Below are positions 63,955 through 64,000 of a stretch of 64,000 nucleotides of DNA, piece after piece. The DNA is from CAZPRW01 sp964577805. GTDB lineage: Bacteria > Verrucomicrobiota > Verrucomicrobiia > Opitutales > JAIRKQ01. Below the pieces are notes generated by a model that saw nothing but the letters and a program-made list of their open reading frames with translations, did no database searches and was not told where the DNA came from. The DNA is taken from NCBI GenBank assembly GCA_964577805.1, contig CAZOAG010000003.1, positions 1 to 64,000 of the forward strand, in the 5' to 3' direction. The translations under genes were made by a program, and so were the position numbers. The first letter of the stretch is position 1; each line of letters starts with the position of its first letter.

Positions 63955-64000
63955 TTTTTTTCGCCTTACAAGGGCTTATAAAAGCTACTTATATTTTAAT

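Noticed and set aside
1..64000. insertion sequences, prophage or defence island
   Set aside because: No transposase, integrase, phage structural, restriction or toxin-antitoxin genes were recognisable in any frame I read.

Overview
The window is an AT-rich bacterial chromosome segment (roughly one third G+C by eye, standard genetic code), densely packed and dominated by housekeeping genes. It carries one tRNA, no ribosomal RNA, no transposase, no phage genes and no CRISPR array. A run of 100 N at 37247-37346 marks an assembly gap inside a tandem repeat.

Affiliation (inference): several traits occurring together suggest the PVC group, most likely Verrucomicrobiota near Opitutales. They are a fused SecDF, a MurC-MurB fusion, a eukaryote-type UDP-GlcNAc pyrophosphorylase, a long RseP, a short NuoG and scattered type II secretion/type IV pilus pseudopilins. 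Low G+C, broken genes and a DUF2608-like protein suggest a host-associated lineage in genome decay. An AT-rich alphaproteobacterial symbiont was considered and fits the fusions less well. A phylogeny of RpsI/RplM or trigger factor would settle it.

Layout. 0-8 kb: DUF2608-like protein, der, heptose kinase, accA, UAP1-type pyrophosphorylase with an FtsB-like gene, small orphan ORFs, kdsB. 8-12 kb: anaerobic ribonucleotide reductase nrdD behind two NrdR-box-like sites, and a membrane-anchored orphan. 12-21 kb: rplM-rpsI, a decayed glycosyltransferase, cysS with an M3 oligopeptidase, prmA, a glycine-zipper lipoprotein, a 488-residue orphan and a structured RNA candidate. 21-29.5 kb: a long minus-strand run murG, murC-murB, pgpA, rseP, ispG, gspG, gspH, gspI, with tRNA-Gln upstream. 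29.6-36.7 kb: MdoB/OpgB-like transferase, deoxycytidylate deaminase, fabD, rpmG, ychF, an orphan, miaB. 36.7-37.7 kb: gene-free repeat region with the gap. 37.7-45.6 kb: minus-strand run gspE, pyrH, frr, M20 peptidase, mrdA, nuoG. 45.7-64 kb: tig, a broken small gene, ABC-F, murJ-rsmD, ymdB, surA, a coiled-coil orphan, yajC-secDF-recJ, dprA, a periplasmic orphan, dusB-folD.

Together the genes describe a Gram-negative cell that still builds peptidoglycan (UDP-GlcNAc synthesis, MurB, MurC, MurG, MurJ, PBP2) and a Kdo/heptose lipopolysaccharide (KdsB, RfaE1). It also makes fatty acids and phosphatidylglycerol (AccA, FabD, PgpA), isoprenoids by the MEP route (IspG), and matures outer-membrane proteins (SecDF, YajC, SurA, RseP). 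It has an oxygen-sensitive ribonucleotide reductase alongside a complex I subunit. The most unusual signals are the GC-rich 19-bp tandem array at the gap, the structured RNA candidate at 21001-21142, the paired NrdR-like boxes, and two genes caught in the act of decay. I found no convincing new defence or mobile system.
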